A stretch of DNA of 34,898 nt from Comamonadaceae bacterium (GTDB lineage: Bacteria > Pseudomonadota > Gammaproteobacteria > Burkholderiales > Burkholderiaceae). Shown one piece after another: positions 11,143 through 18,816 of the stretch. The stretch is taken from the NCBI GenBank assembly GCA_947374535.1, contig CANCCJ010000023.1, forward strand, positions 1-34,898. The letters run 5' to 3'. The first letter of the stretch is position 1; the number at the start of each line of letters is the position of its first letter. Position numbers and translations under genes: made by a program. The notes beneath the pieces were generated by a model. It saw nothing but the letters and a program-made list of their open reading frames with translations. It made no database searches and was not told the origin of the DNA.

Positions 11143-11172
11143 GTAGAAAAGGCCGCAGATTGCGCTGCGGCC
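11143..11172 (-). terminator. Rho-independent terminator of the pha operon
   Basis: A perfect 8-base stem (GGCCGCAG at 11151-11158, CTGCGGCC at 11165-11172) with a 6-base loop is followed, in the minus direction, by TTTTCT. It lies about 40 bases past the phaB stop and just upstream of the dusA start. Confidence 0.85.
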
Positions 11173-11212
11173 TTGAGAGGAATTCACACCACGGCACGAG
11201 TCCGTGCGTGGA

Positions 11213-11950
11213 TTACCCCATGTGCAAACCGCCGTTCACGGCGAAGTCAGCACCGGTGGTGTAGCCACCGTCTTCGCTGGCCATCCAAGCAATGATGGAA
11301 GCGATTTCGCTAGGTTTACCCAAGCGCTTGACAGGCACAGTCGCCACAATCTTTTCCAGCACGTCAGGACGGATGGCGTTGACCATGTCGGTGCCGATGT
11401 AGCCAGGCGAGACGGTGTTGACCGTCACACCCTTTGTGGCCAGCTCTTGTGCCAAAGCCATGGAGAAACCGTGCATACCGGCTTTGGCTGCTGAGTAGTT
11501 GGTTTGACCGGCTTGGCCTTTTTCACCGTTCACCGACGAGATGTTGATGATGCGGCCCCATCCACGCTCAACCATGTCAGGCACCACTTGCTTGGTGACG
11601 TTGAACATCGAGTCGAGGTTGGTGTTCATCACAGCATCCCAATCTTCGCGCGTCATTTTCAAGAACATGCGGTCTTTGGTGATACCGGCGTTATTAACCA
11701 AAACGTCGATGGGGCCATGCTCAGCCTTGGCTTTGGTGAAAGCTTCGACTGTGGAATCCCAATCGCCCACGTTACCGACGGATGCGTAGAACGTATAGCC
11801 CAGCGCTTTTTGCTCATCCAACCATTTGTTGAAATCACGCGTGGGGCCGCAGCCGGCGATGACTGTGAAGCCTTCTTTGTGAAGGCGTTGACAGATTGCG
11901 GTTCCGATGCCACCCATGCCGCCTGTGACGTACGCTACTTTTTTACTCAT
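11213..11950 (-). CDS. phaB: Acetoacetyl-CoA reductase, NADPH-dependent (SDR family)
   Basis: This 245-residue short-chain dehydrogenase reduces acetoacetyl-CoA to (R)-3-hydroxybutyryl-CoA, the PHB monomer. The coenzyme-binding TGGMGGIG is at residues 9-16. NNAG lies at about 86-89, and the catalytic triad is INISSVNG (Ser138/139) with Tyr152 and Lys156 (YSAAK). The length is the family norm. It is the third gene of a phaC-phaA-phaB operon, 68 bases after phaA. FabG is the nearest alternative, but VNGEKGQAGQTNYSAAKAG and the pha neighbours are typical of PhaB. Confidence 0.95.
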   Translation of the reverse strand: MSKKVAYVTGGMGGIGTAICQRLHKEGFTVIAGCGPTRDFNKWLDEQKALGYTFYASVGNVGDWDSTVEAFTKAKAEHGPIDVLVNNAGITKDRMFLKMTREDWDAVMNTNLDSMFNVTKQVVPDMVERGWGRIINISSVNGEKGQAGQTNYSAAKAGMHGFSMALAQELATKGVTVNTVSPGYIGTDMVNAIRPDVLEKIVATVPVKRLGKPSEIASIIAWMASEDGGYTTGADFAVNGGLHMG

Positions 11951-12018
11951 TTTTTGTCTCCTAATGGTATGAGTTTGGTTTGAAGTGAATGAAATTTAGA
12001 AAACGGACTTTGAAGGGG

Positions 12019-13197
12019 TTAACGCTCTAAAGCCAATGACACGCCCATACCGCCACCGATACACAAAGCGGCCAAACCCTTCTTGGCGTTGCGACGTTGC
12101 ATTTCGTGCAGCAAAGTCACCAAGATGCGGCAGCCGGACGCGCCGATGGGGTGACCGATGGCAATCGCGCCACCGTTGACGTTGACCTTGGCTGGATCAA
12201 TGTCCAACTCTTGGTTCACAGCACACGCTTGCGCAGCGAAAGCTTCGTTGAGCTCGAACAAGTCCACGTCTGCGGCGCTCCAGCCCGCACGTTGCAAGGC
12301 TTTGCGTGAGGCAGACACCGGGCCCATGCCCATGATGGCGGGGTCCAAACCACTGGTGCCGAAAGCAGCAATGCGTGCCAACGGTGTGAGGCCCAAAGCA
12401 GCGGCTTTCTTAGCCGTCATCACCACCACAGCAGCAGCGCCGTCGTTGATGCCCGATGCGTTGCCAGCCGTCACTGAACCTGCTTTGTCGAAAGCAGGAC
12501 GCAAACCAGCCAAGGCTTCAGCCGTGGTTTTCTTGTTGATATATTCGTCAGCGTTAAACACAACAGGGTCGCCCTTGCGTTGTGGAATGTTGACAGACAC
12601 GATTTCGTCTTTGAACTTGCCTGCATCTTGCGCGGCAGATGCTTTGAGCTGGCTGGCCAGGGCCAACGCGTCTTGCATATCACGGGTGATGCCGTGGGCC
12701 TTGGCGACGTTCTCAGCAGTGATGCCCATGTGGTACTGGTTGTACACATCCCACAAACCGTCCACGATCATGGTGTCGATCATGTTCCAGTTACCCATGC
12801 GTTGGCCGTCACGCGAACCCAACAGTACGTGACCTGATGCGCTCATGTTTTCTTGTCCACCAGCCACCACGATGTCGCTGTCGCCATAGGCCACGGCTTG
12901 TGCAGCCAACATGACCGACTTGAGACCAGAGCCGCACACGGCGTTGATGGTCAATGCAGGCACCGTATTAGGAATGCCCGACTTCATCAAAGCTTGACGC
13001 GCAGGGTTTTGACCTGCACCAGCGGCCAACACTTGGCCCATGATGACTTCACCCACCATCGAAGGATCGACTTTGGCACGTGCCAAAGCTTCACGAATGA
13101 CGATAGAGCCTAACTCTGTTGCAGCAATTTTGGCGAGTGAGCCGCCGAATTTACCCACAGCTGTGCGGGCGGCTGAAACGATGACGATGTCTTCCAT
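12019..13197 (-). CDS. phaA: Acetyl-CoA acetyltransferase (beta-ketothiolase)
   Basis: This 392-residue thiolase condenses two acetyl-CoA to acetoacetyl-CoA for PHB synthesis. The acylated cysteine is Cys88 in NAVCGSGLKSV. The C-terminal signatures are NVNGGAIAIGHPIGASG (His) and CIGGGMG (second Cys). The start at 13197 (MEDIVIVSAART) follows GGAGAT at good spacing and was preferred to an ATG four codons upstream. It sits 35 bases after phaC and 68 before phaB. Thiolases of this group can also act on C5 substrates (BktB-like), so the exact chain-length range is open. In a cell with a methylmalonyl pathway, propionyl-CoA would be a possible co-substrate. Confidence 0.94.
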   Translation of the reverse strand: MEDIVIVSAARTAVGKFGGSLAKIAATELGSIVIREALARAKVDPSMVGEVIMGQVLAAGAGQNPARQALMKSGIPNTVPALTINAVCGSGLKSVMLAAQAVAYGDSDIVVAGGQENMSASGHVLLGSRDGQRMGNWNMIDTMIVDGLWDVYNQYHMGITAENVAKAHGITRDMQDALALASQLKASAAQDAGKFKDEIVSVNIPQRKGDPVVFNADEYINKKTTAEALAGLRPAFDKAGSVTAGNASGINDGAAAVVVMTAKKAAALGLTPLARIAAFGTSGLDPAIMGMGPVSASRKALQRAGWSAADVDLFELNEAFAAQACAVNQELDIDPAKVNVNGGAIAIGHPIGASGCRILVTLLHEMQRRNAKKGLAALCIGGGMGVSLALER

Positions 13198-13232
13198 GAA
13201 TATCTCCATTTACTTTTGAGAGGTTTGAAAAA

Positions 13233-14906
13233 TTAGTGACTTGCGCGGGCTTTGACGTAACTGCCAGGCGCGTTTTCGGTGGCTTTGTATTTGCCTTTGC
13301 CATAACTCTTGGGCGCGGCGATTTGTTTGCCCGCATGTGTCTTGAGCCAATCAGACCAATCGGTCCACCAGCTACCCGGATGCTCTTTGGCTTTGCCAAT
13401 CCATTGATTGACGTCTTTTGGAAAACTGGTCTCGCTGCCAGTCCAATAGCAACGCTTCTTCGCGGCAGGTGGGTTGATCACGCCAGCAATGTGACCCGAT
13501 GCGCCCATCACAAAACGCTTCTTACCAGGGAACACTTGCGTGCTGGCATACGCCCCGCCAATTGGCACGATGTGGTCTTCGCGTGAGCCGTAGATATACA
13601 CGGGCATATCAATTTTTTGTAAGTCAATTTTCTCGCCGCAAACCAAGGCCTTGCCTGACTTGATGAGGTTGTTCTCCAAGTAGGTATTGCGCAAGTACCA
13701 GGCATACATGTGGCCCGGCAAATTGGTGGAGTCGCTGTTCCAGTACAACAAGTCAAATGGCGGCGGGGTCTCGCCTTTGAGATAGTTGCCCACCACGTAG
13801 TTCCAAACCAAGTCGTTGGGGCGCAAGAAACTGAAGGTCGAGGCCATGTCTTTGCCCTTCATCAACCCGCCGTTGGCAAACTGACCTTCGCGGAATTTCA
13901 CAAAGGCTTCGTCGATGAACACATCCAAAATGCCTGTATCCGTGAAATCAATCAAGGTGGTGAGAAGGGTCAAACTGGCCACAGGCTTTTCGCCACGCGC
14001 TGCCAACACGGCTAATGCGTTGGAGAGGATGGTGCCGCCCACACAAAAGCCTAAGGCGTTGATTTGTTTGGCACCGCCGATTTCTTGTGTCACCTTGATG
14101 GCTTGGATCGCCACGTTTTCAACGTAGTCGTCCCATGTGGTGTCCTTCAAGGACTCATCGGGGTTGCGCCAACTCACGACAAAGGTGCGGTGGCCTTGGC
14201 TCACTGCGTAGCGGATGAGCGAGTTTTCTGGCTGCAAGTCAAGGATGTAAAACTTATTGATGCAAGGTGGAATCAACAAGAACGGACGCTCGTACACCTT
14301 GGCGGTGAGTGGTTTGTATTCGAGCAACTGGAAGTACTCGTTCTCAAACACCACTTTGCCTTCGGAGGTGGCGACGTTTTTGCCCACCTCAAACAAGCTC
14401 TCATCGGTCATTGATACGTGGCCTTGCTGCATGTCGTGCAACAAGTTTTGAATGCCTTTGGAAATACTCTCGCCTTTGGTCGCAATGGCTTTTTGTTGCG
14501 CTTCTGCATTCAGCGCCAAAAAGTTACTCGGCGCCGACGCAGCCGCCCATTGTTCGACGGCAAATTGAATACGTGCCTTGGTTTTGGCATCCGTTTCAGC
14601 CGCTTCGGTGAGCGCCATCATGGTCCGAGTGTTGAGCAAGTAAGCCGCAGCTGTGAAAGCGGCCATGGGGTTTTGCGCCCATGCATCACCTTTAAAACGT
14701 CGGTCTTGCACCAACGGTGTGCCGGACATGCTTTGGTTCCACAACTCGCTCGCTTCCGAAACGTATTGCTTATGCAGCGCGTCAATTTTTTCAGGAGAAA
14801 ATTTCAATGAGGGGGTTTTTCCTTCACCCCCACCGATTGTTTTAAATGAGGCCAAAGCTTTAAGCCAACCTTCTTCTAGGCTATTGGGGGCCGCATTCTG
14901 ATCCAT
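13233..14906 (-). CDS. phaC: Class I poly(3-hydroxyalkanoate) synthase
   Basis: This 557-residue synthase polymerises (R)-3-hydroxyacyl-CoA into polyhydroxyalkanoate at the granule surface. The lipase-like box GFCVGG contains the nucleophile Cys288. The downstream REDHIVP (Asp) and ASGHIAGVINPP (His) complete the triad region. The N-terminal PhaC_N domain includes NQSMSGTPLVQDRRFKGDAW, abbreviated here to its core RRFKGDAW. The start at 14906 follows AGGAGAT. It is the first gene of the phaC-phaA-phaB operon, the class I arrangement without phaE or phaR. The length is at the lower end of the class I range. No phasin gene is adjacent in this window. Confidence 0.96.
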   Translation of the reverse strand: MDQNAAPNSLEEGWLKALASFKTIGGGEGKTPSLKFSPEKIDALHKQYVSEASELWNQSMSGTPLVQDRRFKGDAWAQNPMAAFTAAAYLLNTRTMMALTEAAETDAKTKARIQFAVEQWAAASAPSNFLALNAEAQQKAIATKGESISKGIQNLLHDMQQGHVSMTDESLFEVGKNVATSEGKVVFENEYFQLLEYKPLTAKVYERPFLLIPPCINKFYILDLQPENSLIRYAVSQGHRTFVVSWRNPDESLKDTTWDDYVENVAIQAIKVTQEIGGAKQINALGFCVGGTILSNALAVLAARGEKPVASLTLLTTLIDFTDTGILDVFIDEAFVKFREGQFANGGLMKGKDMASTFSFLRPNDLVWNYVVGNYLKGETPPPFDLLYWNSDSTNLPGHMYAWYLRNTYLENNLIKSGKALVCGEKIDLQKIDMPVYIYGSREDHIVPIGGAYASTQVFPGKKRFVMGASGHIAGVINPPAAKKRCYWTGSETSFPKDVNQWIGKAKEHPGSWWTDWSDWLKTHAGKQIAAPKSYGKGKYKATENAPGSYVKARASH

Positions 14907-15012
14907 CGCTTATCTCCTATACAGTCGCCGTTGTTTTTATAACTGTCACCAGTATGTCAGTGATTTACCTTCGAATTTCTGACAGAGATCAAACTCAAGA
15001 GAAAACCCCTAG

Positions 15013-15315
15013 ATGTATTTGGTTCTAATCGCGTGGATTTACGTGGCGTTCATGATGGCTGTGGCTGAGGCCACAAGCCCCGTCGGCTCTGTGCTTGGTG
15101 CTGTGTTTACCTTTTTGCTCTACGGCGTTTTGCCCATGAGTGTGGTCGGCTACATCATGGGCACACCGGCAAGACGAAGAGCACTCAAAGCGAAGGAAGA
15201 GACAGAGCGTCAGCAAGCACTCGCCCAAAACTCATCCGACACGCATTCAACTGCGCCAGATGCACGCAGCGAAACGTCCAGTGACCCCATCGCGGCGGTA
15301 CGAAAAGAGCTTTGA
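15013..15315 (+). CDS. Small two-helix membrane protein, conserved-hypothetical type
   Basis: I do not recognise a named family. The 100 residues comprise two predicted membrane helices (about 3-18 and 28-50) followed by a basic turn (TPARRRALKAKEE) and a polar Ser/Thr/Asp-rich tail. The positive-inside rule places the tail in the cytoplasm. The gene is divergent from phaC with a 106-base gap. Its last 69 bases overlap the 3' end of the convergent pgeF gene on the other strand. The ribosome-binding site is weak. Similar small proteins are common in Burkholderiales, but I can assign no function. Confidence 0.6.
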   Translation: MYLVLIAWIYVAFMMAVAEATSPVGSVLGAVFTFLLYGVLPMSVVGYIMGTPARRRALKAKEETERQQALAQNSSDTHSTAPDARSETSSDPIAAVRKEL

Positions 15316-16056
15316 TGGCTGTGACACCGTGCACCACTCGGGTGTGCTGTCGTTTCCCGCCATAGACGTCACGCCCATAGCTTGCAAACGCAAGCGTGCC
15401 AGACCCGCGAGATCGGCGAACCACTTGTGGGCATGTGTTGGATGCGGCTTGAAATAGTGCATCGCACGCGATGATTCGGGCGCGTCACTTGTGGTGAACC
15501 CCACGCGCACATCGTCTCCCACCTCAAACGCATCGGGCCCAATGCACGGACCCAACCACACACGCACTTGGTTCGGTTGCACATTCGCTTGTGTACACAG
15601 CGCTTGCACCGTGTGCTCAACCACACCGGCTGCCAGCCCTCGCCAGCCAGCATGCGCAGCAGCCACCACACGCCCCCCGTCATCCACCATCAACAAGGGC
15701 AAACAATCAGCCACCATGATGGTGCAAGCCACCTGCGCGTCTTGGGTCATGCAAGCGTCGGCCCGCGTGCCATCGGGCGTGCTGGCATTCAAGACTACAA
15801 CCTCCGCGTCGTGTACCTGTGTCAAGAACACAGGACGAGCACCCGAGAGTTGGGTTTGAAACAAAGCACGGTTCGCAGCCACCGCATTTGGATCGTCACG
15901 CACATGATCACCCAGATTAAAACCATCAAACGGCGCTTGCGAAACGCCGCCCACGCGTGTGGTGCACACCGCGTGCACACCCGTTGGCAAAGCCCAGTTC
16001 ATGGGCCAAAGCTGGGGTGAATGTGGGGCGTGTGGGCTGTGTCGCATAGCGCACAA
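15247..16056 (-). CDS. pgeF: PgeF/YfiH-type laccase-domain purine nucleosidase-like protein
   Basis: This 269-residue member of the DUF152/LACC1 family, long annotated as polyphenol oxidase, has been linked to purine nucleoside phosphorolysis or deamination and to peptidoglycan fidelity (PgeF). The zinc-site residues are visible as QVHD (His82), VADCLP (Cys118) and AHAGWRG (His135). The GPCIGP loop and a terminal YRRDGVTGR motif complete the signature. Several Met starts are possible (residues 1, 4 and 19). Homology begins near WALPTGVHAV, so the exact N-terminus is uncertain. Its 3' end overlaps the convergent small membrane-protein gene by 69 bases. Confidence 0.87.
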   Translation of the reverse strand: MCAMRHSPHAPHSPQLWPMNWALPTGVHAVCTTRVGGVSQAPFDGFNLGDHVRDDPNAVAANRALFQTQLSGARPVFLTQVHDAEVVVLNASTPDGTRADACMTQDAQVACTIMVADCLPLLMVDDGGRVVAAAHAGWRGLAAGVVEHTVQALCTQANVQPNQVRVWLGPCIGPDAFEVGDDVRVGFTTSDAPESSRAMHYFKPHPTHAHKWFADLAGLARLRLQAMGVTSMAGNDSTPEWCTVSQPSKLFSYRRDGVTGRFAACIWRS

Positions 16057-16132
16057 GGATATCGCGAAGACGACTGCTCGCAGGACTTGGGGGCTGTAGA
16101 CTCAAGCCTCGTTTTAACTCGCAACTCAGACC

Positions 16133-16438
16133 ATGATTCTTGAACTCGCCGACCTCCGCATCCACCCCGGCCAACAGGCCGCCTTTGATGAAGCCATCCA
16201 GCGTGGCATCACCACCGTCATCTCCAAAGCCAAGGGTTTTGAGGGCTACAAAGTCAACCGCGGCATCGAATCGCCCGAACGCTACGTGCTGCAAATTTTC
16301 TGGACCACCTTGGAAAACCATACCGTGGACTTCCGTGAGTCGCCAGCATTTGCCGAGTGGCGCGCCATCGTGGGCCCGTTCTTTGCACAAGCCCCAGTGG
16401 TGGAGCACTTTGAACTCGTGACCAAATCACAAGACTAA
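16133..16438 (+). CDS. Antibiotic biosynthesis monooxygenase (ABM) domain protein
   Basis: This 101-residue single-domain ferredoxin-like alpha/beta protein has the ABM pattern. It opens ELADLRIHPGQQAAFDEA, continues through a GFEGYKVNRGIE strand, and has a central YVLQIFW strand followed by FRESPAFAEW. Members include heme-degrading and quinol monooxygenases and many uncharacterised small stress proteins. No heme ligand can be assigned here. It is the first of three tightly spaced plus-strand genes, followed 21 bases later by an FAH-family hydrolase. The divergent pgeF gene starts 76 bases upstream. Confidence 0.8.
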   Translation: MILELADLRIHPGQQAAFDEAIQRGITTVISKAKGFEGYKVNRGIESPERYVLQIFWTTLENHTVDFRESPAFAEWRAIVGPFFAQAPVVEHFELVTKSQD

Positions 16439-16459
16439 TAATAAAAACAGGAGACAGCC

Positions 16460-17155
16460 ATGAGCTATTTGTTTGAACCGACGCCCGTCGTTTCTATTCC
16501 CGTGGTGGGCCAAGTCGAGCGCTTCCCCGTGCACCGCATTTACTGCGTGGGCCGCAACTACGAAGAGCACGCCAAAGAGATGGGCTTCACGGGTCGTGAA
16601 CCGCCCTTCTTCTTCATGAAGCCCACGGACGGCTTGGTGGTGGTGAACGCTGGCGAAACCGGCACGATGCCCTACCCCAGCCTGACCAAGAACTTGCACC
16701 ACGAAATTGAATTGGTCGTAGCCATCGGCAAAGGTGGCAAAAACATCAAAGCCGCAGATGCATTCAGCCACATCTACGGCTATGGCGTGGGTCTAGACAT
16801 GACGCGCCGAGACTTGCAAGGCGAGATGAAAAAGCAAGGTCGCCCTTGGTGCATTGGCAAAGGCTTTGACCACAGCGCCCCCATCGGGCCCATCACACCA
16901 GCCGATCAAGCTGGCGATGTGGTGAATGCTGAAATTTACGTGCAAGTCAACGGGAAAGACCGCCAACGCAGCAACACCAACCAACTGATTTGGAACATCG
17001 CTGAGACCATCGAACACTTGTCTGCCGCTTGGGAGTTGCAACCCGGCGACCTGATTTTCACCGGCACACCCGAAGGCGTGGGCGCTGTGGTGGCAGGCGA
17101 CACCATGATCGGTGAGGTAGCTGGCTTGGGCCAACTCAAAGTACAGGTGGTCTAA
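16460..17155 (+). CDS. Fumarylacetoacetate hydrolase (FAH) family protein, possibly fumarylpyruvate hydrolase-like
   Basis: This 231-residue short-form FAH protein cleaves C-C bonds of acylpyruvate-type substrates using Mg2+ or Mn2+. Family landmarks are IYCVGRNYEEHAKEMG, the metal-ligand segment HHEIELVVAIGKGG (Glu/Glu), GYGVGLDMTRRD (Asp), and FTGTPEGVGAV. The size and motifs resemble fumarylpyruvate/acylpyruvate hydrolases (NagK, FAHD1) more than the two-domain FAH. AGGAGA precedes the ATG at good distance. The Nudix gene starts 5 bases after the stop, so the two are probably co-transcribed. No ring-cleavage dioxygenase is nearby, so the substrate is not fixed by context. Oxaloacetate decarboxylase activity is another known option in this subfamily. 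Confidence 0.86.
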   Translation: MSYLFEPTPVVSIPVVGQVERFPVHRIYCVGRNYEEHAKEMGFTGREPPFFFMKPTDGLVVVNAGETGTMPYPSLTKNLHHEIELVVAIGKGGKNIKAADAFSHIYGYGVGLDMTRRDLQGEMKKQGRPWCIGKGFDHSAPIGPITPADQAGDVVNAEIYVQVNGKDRQRSNTNQLIWNIAETIEHLSAAWELQPGDLIFTGTPEGVGAVVAGDTMIGEVAGLGQLKVQVV

Positions 17156-17160
17156 GCAAC

Positions 17161-17709
17161 ATGCTGCATCGCACGCTCATTCAACATTGCAAGTCGTGCG
17201 GCAGCGCGGTGACCTATCGCCTGCCCGACGATGGCGACACGCGTGAGCGCGCGGTGTGCAATGCATGTCACACCGTTCATTACGAAAACCCACTGAATGT
17301 GGTGGGCACAGTGCCCGTGTGGGGCGACAAGGTGTTGCTGTGCAAGCGCAACATCGAACCGCGCTTGGGTAAATGGACCTTGCCAGCAGGCTTTATGGAG
17401 CTCAACGAAACCTTGGCGCAAGGTGCAGCGCGTGAGACGGTGGAAGAGGCCGGCGCGCAGTTTGAAATGCAAGACTTGTTCACCATGATGAACGTCACAC
17501 GCGTGGGGCAAGTGCACTTCTTTTACCGTGCACAGCTGACCAGCGACCAGTTTGATCCAGGCTACGAAACGCAAGAAGCGCGCTTATTTGCCGAGTACGA
17601 AATACCTTGGGATGAGATTGCCTTTCGAACTGTCAGAGAAACTTTGCAGCACTATTTTGCAGACGCAAAAACGGGTCAGTTTGGACTTCACCACATCGAC
17701 ATTGTTTGA
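17161..17709 (+). CDS. Nudix hydrolase with N-terminal zinc ribbon
   Basis: This 182-residue protein has two parts. Residues 10-36 carry four cysteines as CKSC and CNAC (Cys10, 13, 33, 36), a likely zinc ribbon. The Nudix box is a perfect match to the consensus: Gly77, Glu83, Arg91-Glu92, Glu95-Glu96, Gly98. The fold hydrolyses nucleoside diphosphates linked to another moiety. The ribbon plus Nudix layout is seen in NADH pyrophosphatase-like and ADP-ribose pyrophosphatase-like proteins. It lies 5 bases after the FAH-family gene. There is no recognisable terminator in the 291 bases that follow. The precise substrate is unknown. Confidence 0.88.
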   Translation: MLHRTLIQHCKSCGSAVTYRLPDDGDTRERAVCNACHTVHYENPLNVVGTVPVWGDKVLLCKRNIEPRLGKWTLPAGFMELNETLAQGAARETVEEAGAQFEMQDLFTMMNVTRVGQVHFFYRAQLTSDQFDPGYETQEARLFAEYEIPWDEIAFRTVRETLQHYFADAKTGQFGLHHIDIV

Positions 17710-18000
17710 GAAAATCGCATTCAACTGAAAGCCGCCAGCACGCATGCAATGTAGATTTAATTGATCAAACTCTTGTCATCGCCTCTCCTGTTTTCCCTTT
17801 TATTTTTTCGACCTCTATACAAAAAGATACCCGTTTGCTCAGCTGTGTCTGCGGCTCGTTTTACGCACGTTCTTTCCCCATCACAATTTGGCTGCACAAG
17901 ACATACATAGCCATTTCAACAGCGAGTCTGTAGACTGAATGGCGACAGCTTGCAAAGTCTGGTCTTCACCAAACTTCCGTTGGCTAGTTAGGAGGGGGTC

Positions 18001-18816
18001 ATGTATTGCAAGACAACACTTCTGAGCGGTTTGCGGGGCACGTTCATCGCCATGCTTTTGGGGTTTGCCTGGCTCACCGTTTACGCCGAGCGGGCACCGA
18101 TTCAAAGTGCCGCTGTATTGGTCTACCACCGCTTTGGTGACCACGTGTCAGACAGCATGACCACCCGTACATCGGTTTTTTTGGAACAGATCGAAGCACT
18201 GCGCGCAGCGGGCTATCACATCATCCCTTTAAACGAACTCATTTCGGGGGTGTACGGTCAGTCGCCTATGCCAGACAAAGCTATAGCGATCACCGTTGAT
18301 GATGGGCACCGCTCGTTTTACGAAGATGCGCTGCCCATTGTTCGCCGAGATCACATACCGGTCACGCTGTTCATCTACCCCTCGGCCATCTCCAACGCCT
18401 CCTACGCCATGACGTGGGAGCAATTGCGCGAAGCCATGTCCACCGGATTGGTTCAGATCGAGTCACACACCTACTGGCACCCCAACTTTTTATTGGAAAG
18501 CAGACGCATGGACAAGCAGTCCTACCGCCAATTTGTTCAAGTCCAATTGGTGCATGCGCGTGAGGTCTTGAAGTCCCAGTTGGGCACTGAGGCCAAGCTC
18601 TTGGCTTGGCCTTTTGGCATCTTCGACAGCGAACTGGAATTAATGGCCGAACAGGCTGGCTACCGAGCCGCCTTTGCTTTAGGTAACCGACATGCACGCA
18701 GCCATGACCCGCCGTTTGCGATACCCCGTTACATGGTTGTGGATCACGTTGGCGTCACTGGCCTTGTGCATTTGCTGGGCGCTGGCGAGTCCTCAACCGA
18801 CAAGAGCGGGCTATGA
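18001..18816 (+). CDS. Secreted polysaccharide deacetylase (NodB/PgaB-type)
   Basis: This 271-residue exported protein has a signal peptide covering roughly residues 1-29 (basic start, hydrophobic AMLLGFAWLTV, cleavage after VYA). The NodB catalytic motif TVDDG has Asp100 and Asp101. The metal histidines appear as SHTYWHP (His156, His160). A WPFGIFD segment near residues 203-209 fits motif 3. These residues are the metal-dependent N-deacetylase set that removes acetyl groups from GlcNAc-containing polymers. A very strong Shine-Dalgarno (AGGAGGGGG, 17990-17998) precedes the ATG. The gene overlaps the downstream putative glycoside hydrolase by four bases (ATGA). Together they mirror the two domains of PgaB. 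Peptidoglycan or another glycan is an alternative substrate, as no pgaC-like synthase is in view. Confidence 0.84.
   Translation: MYCKTTLLSGLRGTFIAMLLGFAWLTVYAERAPIQSAAVLVYHRFGDHVSDSMTTRTSVFLEQIEALRAAGYHIIPLNELISGVYGQSPMPDKAIAITVDDGHRSFYEDALPIVRRDHIPVTLFIYPSAISNASYAMTWEQLREAMSTGLVQIESHTYWHPNFLLESRRMDKQSYRQFVQVQLVHAREVLKSQLGTEAKLLAWPFGIFDSELELMAEQAGYRAAFALGNRHARSHDPPFAIPRYMVVDHVGVTGLVHLLGAGESSTDKSGL

Noticed and set aside
17706..17933. 75-codon open frame after the Nudix gene
   Set aside because: It overlaps the Nudix stop, has no ribosome-binding site or recognisable domain, and the strong ribosome-binding site in this area belongs to the deacetylase at 18001.
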